Source: Cyclobacterium lianum (lineage in GTDB: Bacteria; Bacteroidota; Bacteroidia; Cytophagales; Cyclobacteriaceae). From it: a DNA stretch of 64,000 nucleotides. The position numbers and the translations under genes are program-made. A model generated the notes under the pieces. It worked only from the letters and a program-made list of their open reading frames with translations. It was not told the DNA's origin and searched no databases. The DNA lies in contig NZ_FRCY01000003.1 of NCBI RefSeq assembly GCF_900143075.1, positions 62,001 through 126,000 on the forward strand. The letters are read 5' to 3'. This document shows, piece after piece, positions 1 to 8,639 of the stretch (position 1 is the first letter of the stretch; the number at the start of each line of letters is the position of its first letter).

Positions 1-83
1 AGTTTGGCCTGAAAAAAATTGCCTCCGGTATTTCCCGGGGTACTCTTATTCTTATCGCCGGATTTTCTCGTAAAAGCTTTCAT
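1..83 (-). CDS. Partial gene: start of a second eCIS cargo-type protein
   Basis: Only the first 27 codons are in the window; the gene continues past the left edge. The ATG is at 83, 17 bases after the stop of the DUF4157 protease gene on the same strand. The visible N-terminus is basic and ends in an FFQAK motif at residues 23-27. The preceding gene has FFRAK at residues 26-30, after a similarly basic, Ser/Asn-rich leader. Many DUF4157 proteins linked to contractile injection systems begin with such an FFxxK segment, so I infer a second cargo or loading protein of that type. The main body is unseen, so function is not known. Confidence 0.6.
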   Translation of the reverse strand, partial: MKAFTRKSGDKNKSTPGNTGGNFFQAK

Positions 84-100
84 AAGTCGTCAATGGATAG

Positions 101-1513
101 CTACTTATCTAATGCATATAAATCCACCAAACTAAACAGGTCCAGGTGATTGATCTTTTTATTTTGAATGTTTTGGTGTACCTCTTCCAATTGTTGGGCA
201 TTGGTTTGGGTGAGGTTGGCATCTGCATCAGCCCCGGAATAACTGGGGTGCCCGCCTCCTCTCCACATGATATTGTCTTTGTTTGCCTGGTGATGCAAAT
301 CCTTGATCATTTTTCCCAGCATACCCGATTCTTCCCCTTTTTCCATCAGGTGTTTCAATCCGGCGGTGTGGCCTACTTCGTGAGGGATGGTGTTTTCATC
401 AGCACCGGAAATCATAGGGCCAATGTGTTTTTCATTCAGGTAAACGATGGTGCCGTAAAACGGTCCCCTGCCATAAGTTCCTTTAACTTTTGGATGGGAA
501 TCGTCCAATACTACCAGCAGGTGTTCGGACCCAAAATTCAAATCCGTCAATTTCGGAATCACCCTTATGGAAGCTGACGTGGTTACCTCATAAATGATAT
601 CAATTCCCAAGACATTTTTTTTGACTTTTCCCTTGAAACTATTGGAAATCTGCGTTTCCGCAGCAGCAGCAAGACCTGTAGTGTCGAGAGCAGTATTGCT
701 GCTTTTGTTCCAAACAGCTCCTTCAAATTTTAAATTTACTGCGACCCGTATGCCTTTTTTATCCAAAGGATGGTAGGTTTCATTTTTGCTCCAATGTCCC
801 TGAATGGTTTTTGGCTTTTTTCCCTTTTGCTGAATGGTATGGGTGAGCTCGTGGGCAAGCAAATGTCTCCCTTCCCGCCTCTCTGGTTTGTATTTGTCTT
901 TTTTGAAAAATATATCATTTCCGTAGGTAAAGGCCTGAGCGTGTATGGATTGATTCATGCGGTGGGACTCCGCATCTGTATGAATCCGTACCTGGCTAAA
1001 ATCCGCTCCAAAACCCTGCTCCATCAGCTCTCTGCTTTTACCTTCCAATGGGATACCGGCACCTTTTCTTCGGTGTAAAAGTGGCTCCATCAATTCCGCT
1101 TGTTTTTGCCTGCCTCCTGCCCCTGCAGTTTTGGCCTGTACCGGCTCCTCTTCTTCCTTCTTCTGAATCTGATCCTCCTCTTCTTTAGCCTGGATCTCCT
1201 CCTCTTCCCCTTTCGCCTGAACTTTCTCCTCCTCCACTTCGGCTTGAACCAACTCCTCTTCCTCTTTGGTTTGTACCTGCTCTTCTTCCTCAGGCTGTGA
1301 CATCAACTGCTCTTCATTTTCCTCCTCAGCCGCCATTTGCATGGAATCCTCCATTTCATGATCATCGGACTGCTTCTGAATAAACAGTCCCTCCTTATCT
1401 GTACCAGACATTTTGGGCTCTGTTTTTGCCCTGAAGAAACTATTTGCATTTTTGTTTTGGAAAACAGGATTAATGATACCTACCGTAGACCTTCTGACTG
1501 ACTGCCTTTTCAT
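101..1513 (-). CDS. DUF4157 protein with C-terminal metzincin-like protease domain (putative eCIS effector)
   Basis: 470 residues. Residues 1-50 are a basic leader with FFRAK at 26-30. Residues about 60-130 are an acidic repeat block in which runs of Glu alternate with VQ-K type tetrads. Residues about 150-235 are a DUF4157 domain ending in HELTH (221-225), the family's own HExxH. The last ~230 residues carry HEVGHTAGLKH (378-388), an exact HExxHxxGxxH zinc motif, followed by NIMW with Met416 placed like a metzincin Met-turn. DUF4157 marks cargo of extracellular contractile injection systems; the C-terminal metalloprotease is inferred to be the toxic part. It is the last complete gene of the eCIS operon, 12 bases after the tape-measure gene. 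The substrate is unknown. Confidence 0.85.
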   Translation of the reverse strand: MKRQSVRRSTVGIINPVFQNKNANSFFRAKTEPKMSGTDKEGLFIQKQSDDHEMEDSMQMAAEEENEEQLMSQPEEEEQVQTKEEEELVQAEVEEEKVQAKGEEEEIQAKEEEDQIQKKEEEEPVQAKTAGAGGRQKQAELMEPLLHRRKGAGIPLEGKSRELMEQGFGADFSQVRIHTDAESHRMNQSIHAQAFTYGNDIFFKKDKYKPERREGRHLLAHELTHTIQQKGKKPKTIQGHWSKNETYHPLDKKGIRVAVNLKFEGAVWNKSSNTALDTTGLAAAAETQISNSFKGKVKKNVLGIDIIYEVTTSASIRVIPKLTDLNFGSEHLLVVLDDSHPKVKGTYGRGPFYGTIVYLNEKHIGPMISGADENTIPHEVGHTAGLKHLMEKGEESGMLGKMIKDLHHQANKDNIMWRGGGHPSYSGADADANLTQTNAQQLEEVHQNIQNKKINHLDLFSLVDLYALDK

Positions 1514-1525
1514 TTCTTGCTTTGT

Positions 1526-3034
1526 TTACCATTCCACCATTAATATTTTTTTTCTCCAGGGTAATTTAATAATGGACAGGTTCCAGGGTAATCCATCCAA
1601 TAAAACATCCTGGGCTTTCCGCTCAACAAATAAACGGTCCTGATGGTCTTCTAAAACCAGCTTCCCACTACGGGTCAAAAACTCATTGAGGACTGTCTCA
1701 GCACTTGTATTTTTCAATTTATTCCAATTTTCCAGCAAAGATTCCAATAAGACAGCCGCTTTCTCCCGTGTACGCCTACTTAATTTGATGTTTCTGGATA
1801 TGGGTTGATGAATATCCAGTCCACAAAGGTATTTCTCAAAAACCAGTTCGAATTCAAATGGAGCAACCTGTCTGCTAGCCAGGTAATACAGGGTGTGTAC
1901 AGCAAGTTCGGGTTCAATAAGTTGACCGCTCTGATCCAAAAACCCACAATCGCCAAAAAATGCCTTCAGAAATGGATGAATTAAGATTAACCCTGCATGG
2001 TCAAGGTAATGGCTTTCTCCATCATTCTTTTGACTCCTGTCCAAAGGGTCAATCATTACTTGCTGTGCCTCCGCGCCATCGCTGCCTTGATAAACCTTTT
2101 CACCTGTGATAGTATTATTAAATTCATCGAAAAAACTTCTCCATATGGTTAATTCAGATTCAGTAAGTGTATCCTGTACCACTGCATTAACTGCAGCAAA
2201 AAGCTTTTCAGGTATACCATTTTCGATCAGTGACCTAATGATGGGTATTTCATGAAAAGGTTTGCCTTCCTGGTAATGACTTATCCCGATAAAGATTTGA
2301 AAAACAACTTCCAGCTCATTGCTAAATATTTTCTTGTGGATATGCTCAAAACCCAACCGGTCCATTGGTACTTTATCTCCCAAAACAAACCATAACAACT
2401 CCCTTACCTCTTTGCCCGAATATTGTGACAGCAGCCGGTTAAAAAACACCCGGTTAGCAGCTATTTTTTGCCATAAGGTGTTTCTATTAAAGTCATTTTC
2501 CAAAAAGAGTTTCAAGGTTTTGAATTGAAAATTGATTCTTGCCTTAACTTCAGGATACCACCAGGGCAGCTCACCTTTTTCCAAAAAATATATCCAAGCC
2601 TGAAAATCCTTGTTTTCATTTTCCAAAAGCAGGACCTTTTCTGTTTCATTTTCGCTTAAAAAATTTTCTACTGGTAAATTATTCCTCAATTGCCCATTTG
2701 CATTTTTGAGTAACTGAAAAGAATCCTTTTGGTAAGCAATAGCCGGTATTTTTTCTACAACTTCATTCATTTGAGCATCAATTTGAACTTCCAGGTCAGC
2801 TATGGCAGGGAACTCATTTCTGGCAAAACCGATTTCCAGCGACAAATGCGGTATTTGAAGAAAACGATTATCCAGTTTACTTTCCAGTTTATCCAGGTAT
2901 TGCTCGATCAGGGGGAAAATCCTCGTCCGGATAAAAGAACTCATGTCTCTTTCCATTAACTTTCCTGTTTCGATGGAAGATGTGAAAATTTCCACCTGAA
3001 CTTTCTGTATGCTATGAGCCTTATTTTTACCCAT
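1526..3034 (-). CDS. Contractile injection system tape-measure protein
   Basis: 502 residues. The N-terminus (HSIQKVQVEI then a helix ending in a FLQIPHLSLEIG strand) and the C-terminal block with AGLILIHPFLKAFF and a LPWNLSIIKLPW segment near the end match the CIS_TMP family that sets sheath length in eCIS (Afp14-like). The protein is predicted cytoplasmic and mostly helical. It lies between the 881-residue eCIS protein and the DUF4157 cargo gene, the usual place for this gene. The 258-base gap upstream is large for this operon and holds a strong stem-loop, so its expression may differ from that of the upstream structural genes. Family assignment is by recalled conserved segments, without a search. 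Confidence 0.85.
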   Translation of the reverse strand: MGKNKAHSIQKVQVEIFTSSIETGKLMERDMSSFIRTRIFPLIEQYLDKLESKLDNRFLQIPHLSLEIGFARNEFPAIADLEVQIDAQMNEVVEKIPAIAYQKDSFQLLKNANGQLRNNLPVENFLSENETEKVLLLENENKDFQAWIYFLEKGELPWWYPEVKARINFQFKTLKLFLENDFNRNTLWQKIAANRVFFNRLLSQYSGKEVRELLWFVLGDKVPMDRLGFEHIHKKIFSNELEVVFQIFIGISHYQEGKPFHEIPIIRSLIENGIPEKLFAAVNAVVQDTLTESELTIWRSFFDEFNNTITGEKVYQGSDGAEAQQVMIDPLDRSQKNDGESHYLDHAGLILIHPFLKAFFGDCGFLDQSGQLIEPELAVHTLYYLASRQVAPFEFELVFEKYLCGLDIHQPISRNIKLSRRTREKAAVLLESLLENWNKLKNTSAETVLNEFLTRSGKLVLEDHQDRLFVERKAQDVLLDGLPWNLSIIKLPWRKKILMVEW

Positions 3035-3292
3035 AATATTTTGATTCGTAGCGAATTATTTTCTATCTTTCACTCAGCAAAGTCGGTAAGACTAAGCGTT
3101 ATTTTACTGGCAATAAGTATGGAATAGGAATCAGTCTGGAAGTCAAAACGTCTGGAAATCGCGCACTTTCTGTGTTGTTTACATCACTGTTGAGTCGTTG
3201 AGTTACTGGATTAGAGATTAAAGTCTGTGGAACTAGGAAAGAAGCCCATGAGGGACCAATCATCATCCGGAATTTGTATGATTGGTCCCTTT
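3035..3292. other. Intergenic spacer inside the eCIS operon
   Basis: This 258-base gap is the only sizeable spacer between the structural genes. A 65-codon open frame (3099-3296, minus) overlaps the upstream stop as ATGA, but its translation looks like non-coding sequence and part of it is stem-loop. I see no convincing promoter for the tape-measure gene, although one may be present. Confidence 0.6.
3251..3290 (-). other. Perfect 13-bp stem-loop directly after the 881-residue gene
   Basis: The arms are 3251-3263 and 3278-3290, perfectly complementary, with a 14-base loop. The hairpin begins three bases beyond the stop codon of the upstream gene in the direction of transcription. No U-run follows it on the minus strand, so it is not a classical Rho-independent terminator. 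It could be an attenuator, an mRNA 3' end stabiliser, or part of a dispersed repeat. Confidence 0.55.
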
Positions 3293-5938
3293 TCATAACC
3301 TTAATTTTTCAGTAATGCCATCAATAATTCTTCGTCTCCCTCTCACCTGAGGCCCTTCGATATAGATATCTGCCTTATCCGTCCAGGGTTCCATAAGGTT
3401 TTCTATTTGGGTTCTATTGGATCCATTGGCCAATACCACAAAAAGGGAGGCCTTTGTGGCTTGTTCTTTCTCGTGTAATTTAGACCTTAGGTTCAAAAAC
3501 CGGAAAATCAAATCATTTGTATTGCTGGTGTTTTTGTAGTCATCAATCATTTCAATACTGGCCCAGCTCCCATTCACCCAATCACCGGTCAGGTAAAGTT
3601 GGTGGGAAACTCCTGTCCTAGTCAATTCATTTCTAATTGGCCCGATGATCCTTCGCAGGGAGGCGGGCAGGTCCTCATAACTTTGTGGGATTCTCGGTGG
3701 GTTACCGGTACCGGTAAATCTTGCATCTGTTTTGAGCCGTTCAATAAGCGAGTACCATTCCTGCCATTTTCCCTTGTATGCTCCATAATCATCATCTTTA
3801 TTGACAGGGGCAAATTCATGCTGCAACTGCATATAGGTGGATTCCCTGTACAGTCTTTTTTCCTCACAACGAATGGCATCCAGCCTGAAGGTCTGATCTG
3901 TTTTCTCCATTCCATCCTGGGTATAGGTATAGACAGGGCTGTTGATATTCAGGGTGGTATCAGCAAAACTAATCGTGAACTCATCATCAAACGGTCTTGT
4001 AATCAGAAATCTCTTTAGTGATTCATCATAATCGAACACCAATCCCTTTGGAAAACGCTCATTAAGGCTTTCAGTAATGGCATGCATCCTGCGGTTAAAT
4101 ATTTTTTCCAGTGGAATGGCCAAAGTTACTGGTCCACTGATCATTGGCTGCCCATTGATCTTGTAGTCCCTGATCACCAAACTGTAGGAATCGGGTTGCG
4201 CCCCGGAATTTCTGCGACTTCCCTTCAGACTCCTGGACAAATTATTCAGGTATTTGAGGGTACTGATCCAGGGATAGGACCAAGCAGCCACTTTGACGTG
4301 GGAATGACCCGACTGCCTGATCTCATCCACTACCCTGTAAGAAAGGGACAAGTCCCCAAAAACCTGATTTTGATAACTCAATAAAATATAGGTTCCTGAT
4401 TTAGCCACTCCCCCCATACTTATACAGGATGGATGAGATTGAATAAAATTCTTTAATTTTCCATCAGTAGCGGACAAATCAAAATGATATACTTTAAACT
4501 CCAATCCAAACTGCCTCACCATCGACAGCAGCGACTGGTAGGTTTGCTCTCCATCTGCTCCTAAATGTCCTCCAATCCAATACGAATCCAGTCCACTATG
4601 CTCCATCAATAAAGGATTGCTTCCGATATCATACCTGAAAATAAGAGGATTACCCTTAAATCGCCAATGGGTGGTAAGGCCCTGGCTATCTTGATAGAAA
4701 AATGGAATGGAAGGAAAACGGTTACTGGAGGATGAAGGTCCGTTGGGAATGATCCTTAACCCTTCCCCACCGCTGATGCCAAAGGAAACGAGAAGGTAAT
4801 ATGATTTTTTCAAAAGAGAATTGATCAATTCCAGCTGTTCGGCACCTGAGCCCAGGGCGGGAGAAGGGAAAAAAGCATGCCTGTAGGACGCATCACCAAT
4901 TTTCCCCAATAGCAGGTGCTTCGGAAAAGCAGTTATATCAGGATTTGGCCAGGAATCAAAGGTTTTCAATTCAGCTATTAATGCATTGTAAGTTCCTACC
5001 AGATCTCTGGCCAATAAGTAGCGATACTGGTTGTATTGATAAACTGTATCCTGTTCAAAATTAAATACAGCGTTAAATAAAGCATCCAGATCTTCTTTTA
5101 ACGCCGTAACAAAAGCAATATCTTCAAAAAGAAATTCAAATTCGTTTAAAACAGTCTGAATTCCGGATTGAAGATCTGCTTTGGTGTTTCCATCCAATAA
5201 TGCATCCCTGTACAAGCGATCCATCTGCAATCGGGAAGAAGTATTACTTTCCTGATGCACTACCTTTAGCAGTTGAAGCGGAGGAAGGGCTGAAACGACA
5301 TCATCGATCTGTCTTTTTCTTAGGAAAAGAGGGTCATGACTGACAAGCTGTTCCACATCACCTTCGTTCATCATCAAAATCCTCAAGCGGGTAACCTGTT
5401 CCTCTCCCTGATTGTCACAATTGATATCCCCACAAATATCCTGGGGTTTGGGGTAACATTCCAGGTAGGCCAGCAGAATCTTGTCCTGCCAGTCGGGAAG
5501 ACTATCCAATGCCTGGGCATTTTCATCGTTTTCCTTACACAGTTCCCACAAGACTACCTGGCTTTCTCCGGGGAAGAAATAAGGGCTATACCTGGCATTT
5601 TCATCTTCAAATTCCCTGAAATGAGTAAATGTGAGCCTATCTATGCCAATGTTTTTCTCTTTGGGTTGGGTTTCGGTCAGGGCCTGATGCAGCAAAATCA
5701 AATCACCATCGGTAGTAATCCCCACCCCCTGGCGAATGATAAGTTGCGTCGTTTCGGAAGACTCGTCCAACTCGATTTGCAGGCCATGGAGGATGCCCAC
5801 ACCGAACAAGGCCAAACGTGTGAGGCGGTCCTGGTCTTCAAAGTAGGCTATGGTCTCGTTTAGCTGGGTATGGGTAAGCACCTGATCAGCCTTGTAGTGT
5901 CTGTATTGGTAGAGGACGGAACTGAGTTTATTTGACAT
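3293..5938 (-). CDS. eCIS-associated protein of unknown function (881 aa)
   Basis: I do not recognise a named family. Residues about 1-85 contain a helix with FEDQDRLTRLALFGVGILHG followed by a strand with GVGITTDGDLILL. This resembles an N-terminal module seen in several phage-tail and CIS baseplate-associated proteins. The middle is mixed alpha/beta with Cys pairs near 165-176 (CYPKPQDICGDINC). The C-terminus is basic. There is no signal peptide or membrane segment. The gene sits between the Afp12-like wedge gene (11-base gap) and the tape measure, so a structural role in or around the baseplate is likely. Algoriphagus-type particles are reported to have an extra baseplate cage; this protein is a possible component, but that is inference from position and size only. 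Confidence 0.6.
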   Translation of the reverse strand: MSNKLSSVLYQYRHYKADQVLTHTQLNETIAYFEDQDRLTRLALFGVGILHGLQIELDESSETTQLIIRQGVGITTDGDLILLHQALTETQPKEKNIGIDRLTFTHFREFEDENARYSPYFFPGESQVVLWELCKENDENAQALDSLPDWQDKILLAYLECYPKPQDICGDINCDNQGEEQVTRLRILMMNEGDVEQLVSHDPLFLRKRQIDDVVSALPPLQLLKVVHQESNTSSRLQMDRLYRDALLDGNTKADLQSGIQTVLNEFEFLFEDIAFVTALKEDLDALFNAVFNFEQDTVYQYNQYRYLLARDLVGTYNALIAELKTFDSWPNPDITAFPKHLLLGKIGDASYRHAFFPSPALGSGAEQLELINSLLKKSYYLLVSFGISGGEGLRIIPNGPSSSSNRFPSIPFFYQDSQGLTTHWRFKGNPLIFRYDIGSNPLLMEHSGLDSYWIGGHLGADGEQTYQSLLSMVRQFGLEFKVYHFDLSATDGKLKNFIQSHPSCISMGGVAKSGTYILLSYQNQVFGDLSLSYRVVDEIRQSGHSHVKVAAWSYPWISTLKYLNNLSRSLKGSRRNSGAQPDSYSLVIRDYKINGQPMISGPVTLAIPLEKIFNRRMHAITESLNERFPKGLVFDYDESLKRFLITRPFDDEFTISFADTTLNINSPVYTYTQDGMEKTDQTFRLDAIRCEEKRLYRESTYMQLQHEFAPVNKDDDYGAYKGKWQEWYSLIERLKTDARFTGTGNPPRIPQSYEDLPASLRRIIGPIRNELTRTGVSHQLYLTGDWVNGSWASIEMIDDYKNTSNTNDLIFRFLNLRSKLHEKEQATKASLFVVLANGSNRTQIENLMEPWTDKADIYIEGPQVRGRRRIIDGITEKLRL

Positions 5939-5949
5939 GGCCGTTGAGA

Positions 5950-8631
5950 TTAAATGGTACCTAAATTTGTTCTTCCTAGTATGATGCTATCCCGCAATGC
6001 ATTGCTTTCATCTTCTTCCTCACAGTTATACAATGTGCCTGTGGGATAAATGGAGCGCAATTCGGAAAGTATTTTTATAAATTGCCCGTGATTTTGATAG
6101 GTTCCCTGACTCAAGCCTTTTAAAAATTCCTGGTAGGCTTCCTCAAAAAGGGACAGCTGGTCTTCCTGATCTAAATCTCCGGTACTGGTCCTGCCAATCC
6201 AACAAATTTTTGCCAGGATATGGGCCGGTAATTCCTCCCTGATCAGGTTTTCCAAAAAATCCCTGAAATCCCTATCCGCAAAACGAAAGGTATTTCCAGG
6301 TAAAACCAAAGTTACTCTGAAAGAATAAGGATCCAGGCAATTTCCTGCCTGACAATCTTCTTTACAAAAGGGTAAAAAGGAGTTATTTGTGTCATCTTCC
6401 TCATCGACATTGGGCCTTAACAAGATGTTTTCTACCAAAAACATGCCTTCATCATCAAATTCGCGATCCATAAAATCTTTAAATGAAAGGACTGCCTGTG
6501 GAAAGTTCTGAAAGGCATAATACCTGTATTGGCTGGCGATAATATAGTCCGGGTCATCTGTGTCAGTAATGGACGGATCAATGATGCTGAAAGAAAACCG
6601 TCCGGATGGGGACTGTGTGATGCGGAAACAGCCCAGAGAAAACGGGGTATCCGGAATTTCTTCTAAGCCACTAAAAAATGAACTAATTTCTTCCCTGGAA
6701 AAAGCTTTCACCAATTGAATTACCAGGTAAATTTCTTTATGGGCAGCAGTTCGGCTAGGGTATTCTTCAGTTGCTGTCAATAAAATGCTTCTGTTATGGT
6801 CATAAATCCTCCAGCGGTACACCTTATCGCCCTGAGCGTTGGTAAGCGGATAAATTTCGACGAAGGATCTGGCCAGGTTTTTCCGCATAAAATTTCTTAT
6901 CCCAGCCAATAAGGCCACTCTTTTTTCGAATCCCGACGTATTGTCACTGTCCCAAATCCGGTTTAAAGGTTGCTGGTAATAATTCATTGCCGTGGACCTT
7001 TCTACACTTATTTTTCCATATTCTTTCAAGAAAAATGACTTGGTATCCAGCACTTGTTGGTCAATACCGGTTCCATAGATCTTTTTCATTAAAAAAGCAT
7101 AGTCACTGAATTTCTCTGCAAACCTGGCCAAAAGATGATCCTTGATTTTCTGGTTCCGCGCATTGGCTTCGTCGAAAGCACCAAATAATTCCTCATTCAG
7201 GTCCCCGCTTGTATACCCCTCTATCAAAAATTCATTATGGTCTCCAATATCTGTCACCGCTCTGGTGAAATAAGTTTTTTCAGAGGTTGTAAAAACTGAT
7301 AATAATGATTTTACCTGGGACAGGTGCTGAAAATAACTGACCAATACCTGGTCAAAGAAGGACAAATAGGCCTTCAGTTGATTGGCCTTCCTTTTCCGCT
7401 CCGGGTCAACCGTTTCGGGCAGTCCAATGGGGCCCACCCCATATACTTCCGGAAAGTCATTGCGGATACTGGCATATTCTCCCAAAGGATAACTGTAGGG
7501 TTCTGGTAAAGCATAACTCTTTTCCTTCATGCCATATTGCAAATCGTATTGTTCCTTTCTCAATACCTCCTTGTAATTGGCCACCCGCTCTTGATTCACA
7601 TTTACTGGCAACAAACCTTTAAAAAAGTTGAATTTACTTTTGTCGCAAAGCAGGGGTTTTTTTCCGGGATCCACTGCTATGACCCATCCTCCATCTTCAT
7701 TTTCTTGCTCACAGTGGTTGATCCTGATCTCCCTAATGGCGGTAACCCCCTCCAGGTCCATGATCAATTGAATAATATCAGTTTGCCGGATTTCTTTTCT
7801 TAGGGAAGCTTGCTTTACCTCCTCAGGATCCAAAAACCCATGTTTTAGGGCAGGTCCTTCGAATATCTGATCTGTAGTATATCCCTTTTCAAGCATTTCG
7901 CTAAAGGAATAAAACCGGATATCCGGAGAAAAATATTGCCGGATGGCCTGGTCAATAGAGGCTGCAATCCACTCCTCATCTGCCTCCGCTTCCAGCTCAA
8001 TGATGGCACAAACCTGAATTGGATGTTCATCTACAGATACAACTTCTACCAGATCCTCACATAAATTCCTGTTTTCATGATAGCTTTTCCTGATTCTTTT
8101 CTTCACCGCTTCCACCGACACTTCCTCCTCTACATCTACCAGAATGCGGTGCAGCCCTTTGAGTTCAAAAGAACGCTTGTCTTTTGGTGCTATTCCCTCC
8201 AAAACCTCCGGATGGTAGGACATTTTGAGGTTTTTGCAATCTGCATAAAGGGTTTGTTGATAAGGTTCAAGCCAACAATTGCGAACTCCCTTCAAATCGA
8301 TGAAGAGCATCCTGTAATCCAGTTCGGTTAGGGCTTTACATGGCAGCACATCCGGACCGAGGTGGAAATGATCCTTCAGAAAACTTTTCTTATCCCCTTC
8401 AAAAAGTAAATCCTGTACAGGTAAAGAAAGCCGGTAGCCCAAATCTGTGATGGCATAACACAATACCTCCAAAATAGTAACCCCCGGATCATGGGTATTA
8501 TAGTCAGTCCATAGGCCGGAACCCAGCTTTTGGATCCTCGAAATTCCCTCCTGCTTTAGAAATTGAAAATCCAGATCATCCTTGCTGTGAACATCTTTAG
8601 ATATTGGGCCATATGTTTTGGAATTCATCAT
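5950..8631 (-). CDS. eCIS baseplate wedge protein, Afp12-like
   Basis: 893 residues. The N-terminal segment from Trp41 to Glu55 (WTDYNTHDPGVTILE, followed by CYAITDLGYR) is the hallmark of Afp12/Pvc12-type baseplate proteins, which with the gp47-like protein form the wedges around the spike. The rest is a long mixed-fold body without signal peptide or membrane segments. Nine bases separate it from the baseplate-J gene upstream and eleven from the 881-residue gene downstream, consistent with one transcript and stoichiometric assembly. Tandem ATGs at 8631 and 8628 make the exact start ambiguous by one codon. Confidence 0.88.
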   Translation of the reverse strand: MMNSKTYGPISKDVHSKDDLDFQFLKQEGISRIQKLGSGLWTDYNTHDPGVTILEVLCYAITDLGYRLSLPVQDLLFEGDKKSFLKDHFHLGPDVLPCKALTELDYRMLFIDLKGVRNCWLEPYQQTLYADCKNLKMSYHPEVLEGIAPKDKRSFELKGLHRILVDVEEEVSVEAVKKRIRKSYHENRNLCEDLVEVVSVDEHPIQVCAIIELEAEADEEWIAASIDQAIRQYFSPDIRFYSFSEMLEKGYTTDQIFEGPALKHGFLDPEEVKQASLRKEIRQTDIIQLIMDLEGVTAIREIRINHCEQENEDGGWVIAVDPGKKPLLCDKSKFNFFKGLLPVNVNQERVANYKEVLRKEQYDLQYGMKEKSYALPEPYSYPLGEYASIRNDFPEVYGVGPIGLPETVDPERKRKANQLKAYLSFFDQVLVSYFQHLSQVKSLLSVFTTSEKTYFTRAVTDIGDHNEFLIEGYTSGDLNEELFGAFDEANARNQKIKDHLLARFAEKFSDYAFLMKKIYGTGIDQQVLDTKSFFLKEYGKISVERSTAMNYYQQPLNRIWDSDNTSGFEKRVALLAGIRNFMRKNLARSFVEIYPLTNAQGDKVYRWRIYDHNRSILLTATEEYPSRTAAHKEIYLVIQLVKAFSREEISSFFSGLEEIPDTPFSLGCFRITQSPSGRFSFSIIDPSITDTDDPDYIIASQYRYYAFQNFPQAVLSFKDFMDREFDDEGMFLVENILLRPNVDEEDDTNNSFLPFCKEDCQAGNCLDPYSFRVTLVLPGNTFRFADRDFRDFLENLIREELPAHILAKICWIGRTSTGDLDQEDQLSLFEEAYQEFLKGLSQGTYQNHGQFIKILSELRSIYPTGTLYNCEEEDESNALRDSIILGRTNLGTI

Positions 8632-8639
8632 TGGTCAAA

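Noticed and set aside
1100-1300. Leu/Phe-rich plus-strand frame resembling a membrane protein
   Set aside because: It is the antisense of the Glu/Lys repeat block of the DUF4157 protein; the hydrophobicity is an artefact.
3099-3296. 65-codon frame overlapping the 881-residue gene stop as ATGA
   Set aside because: Translation is not protein-like and its first part is the stem-loop at 3251-3290; no family resemblance.
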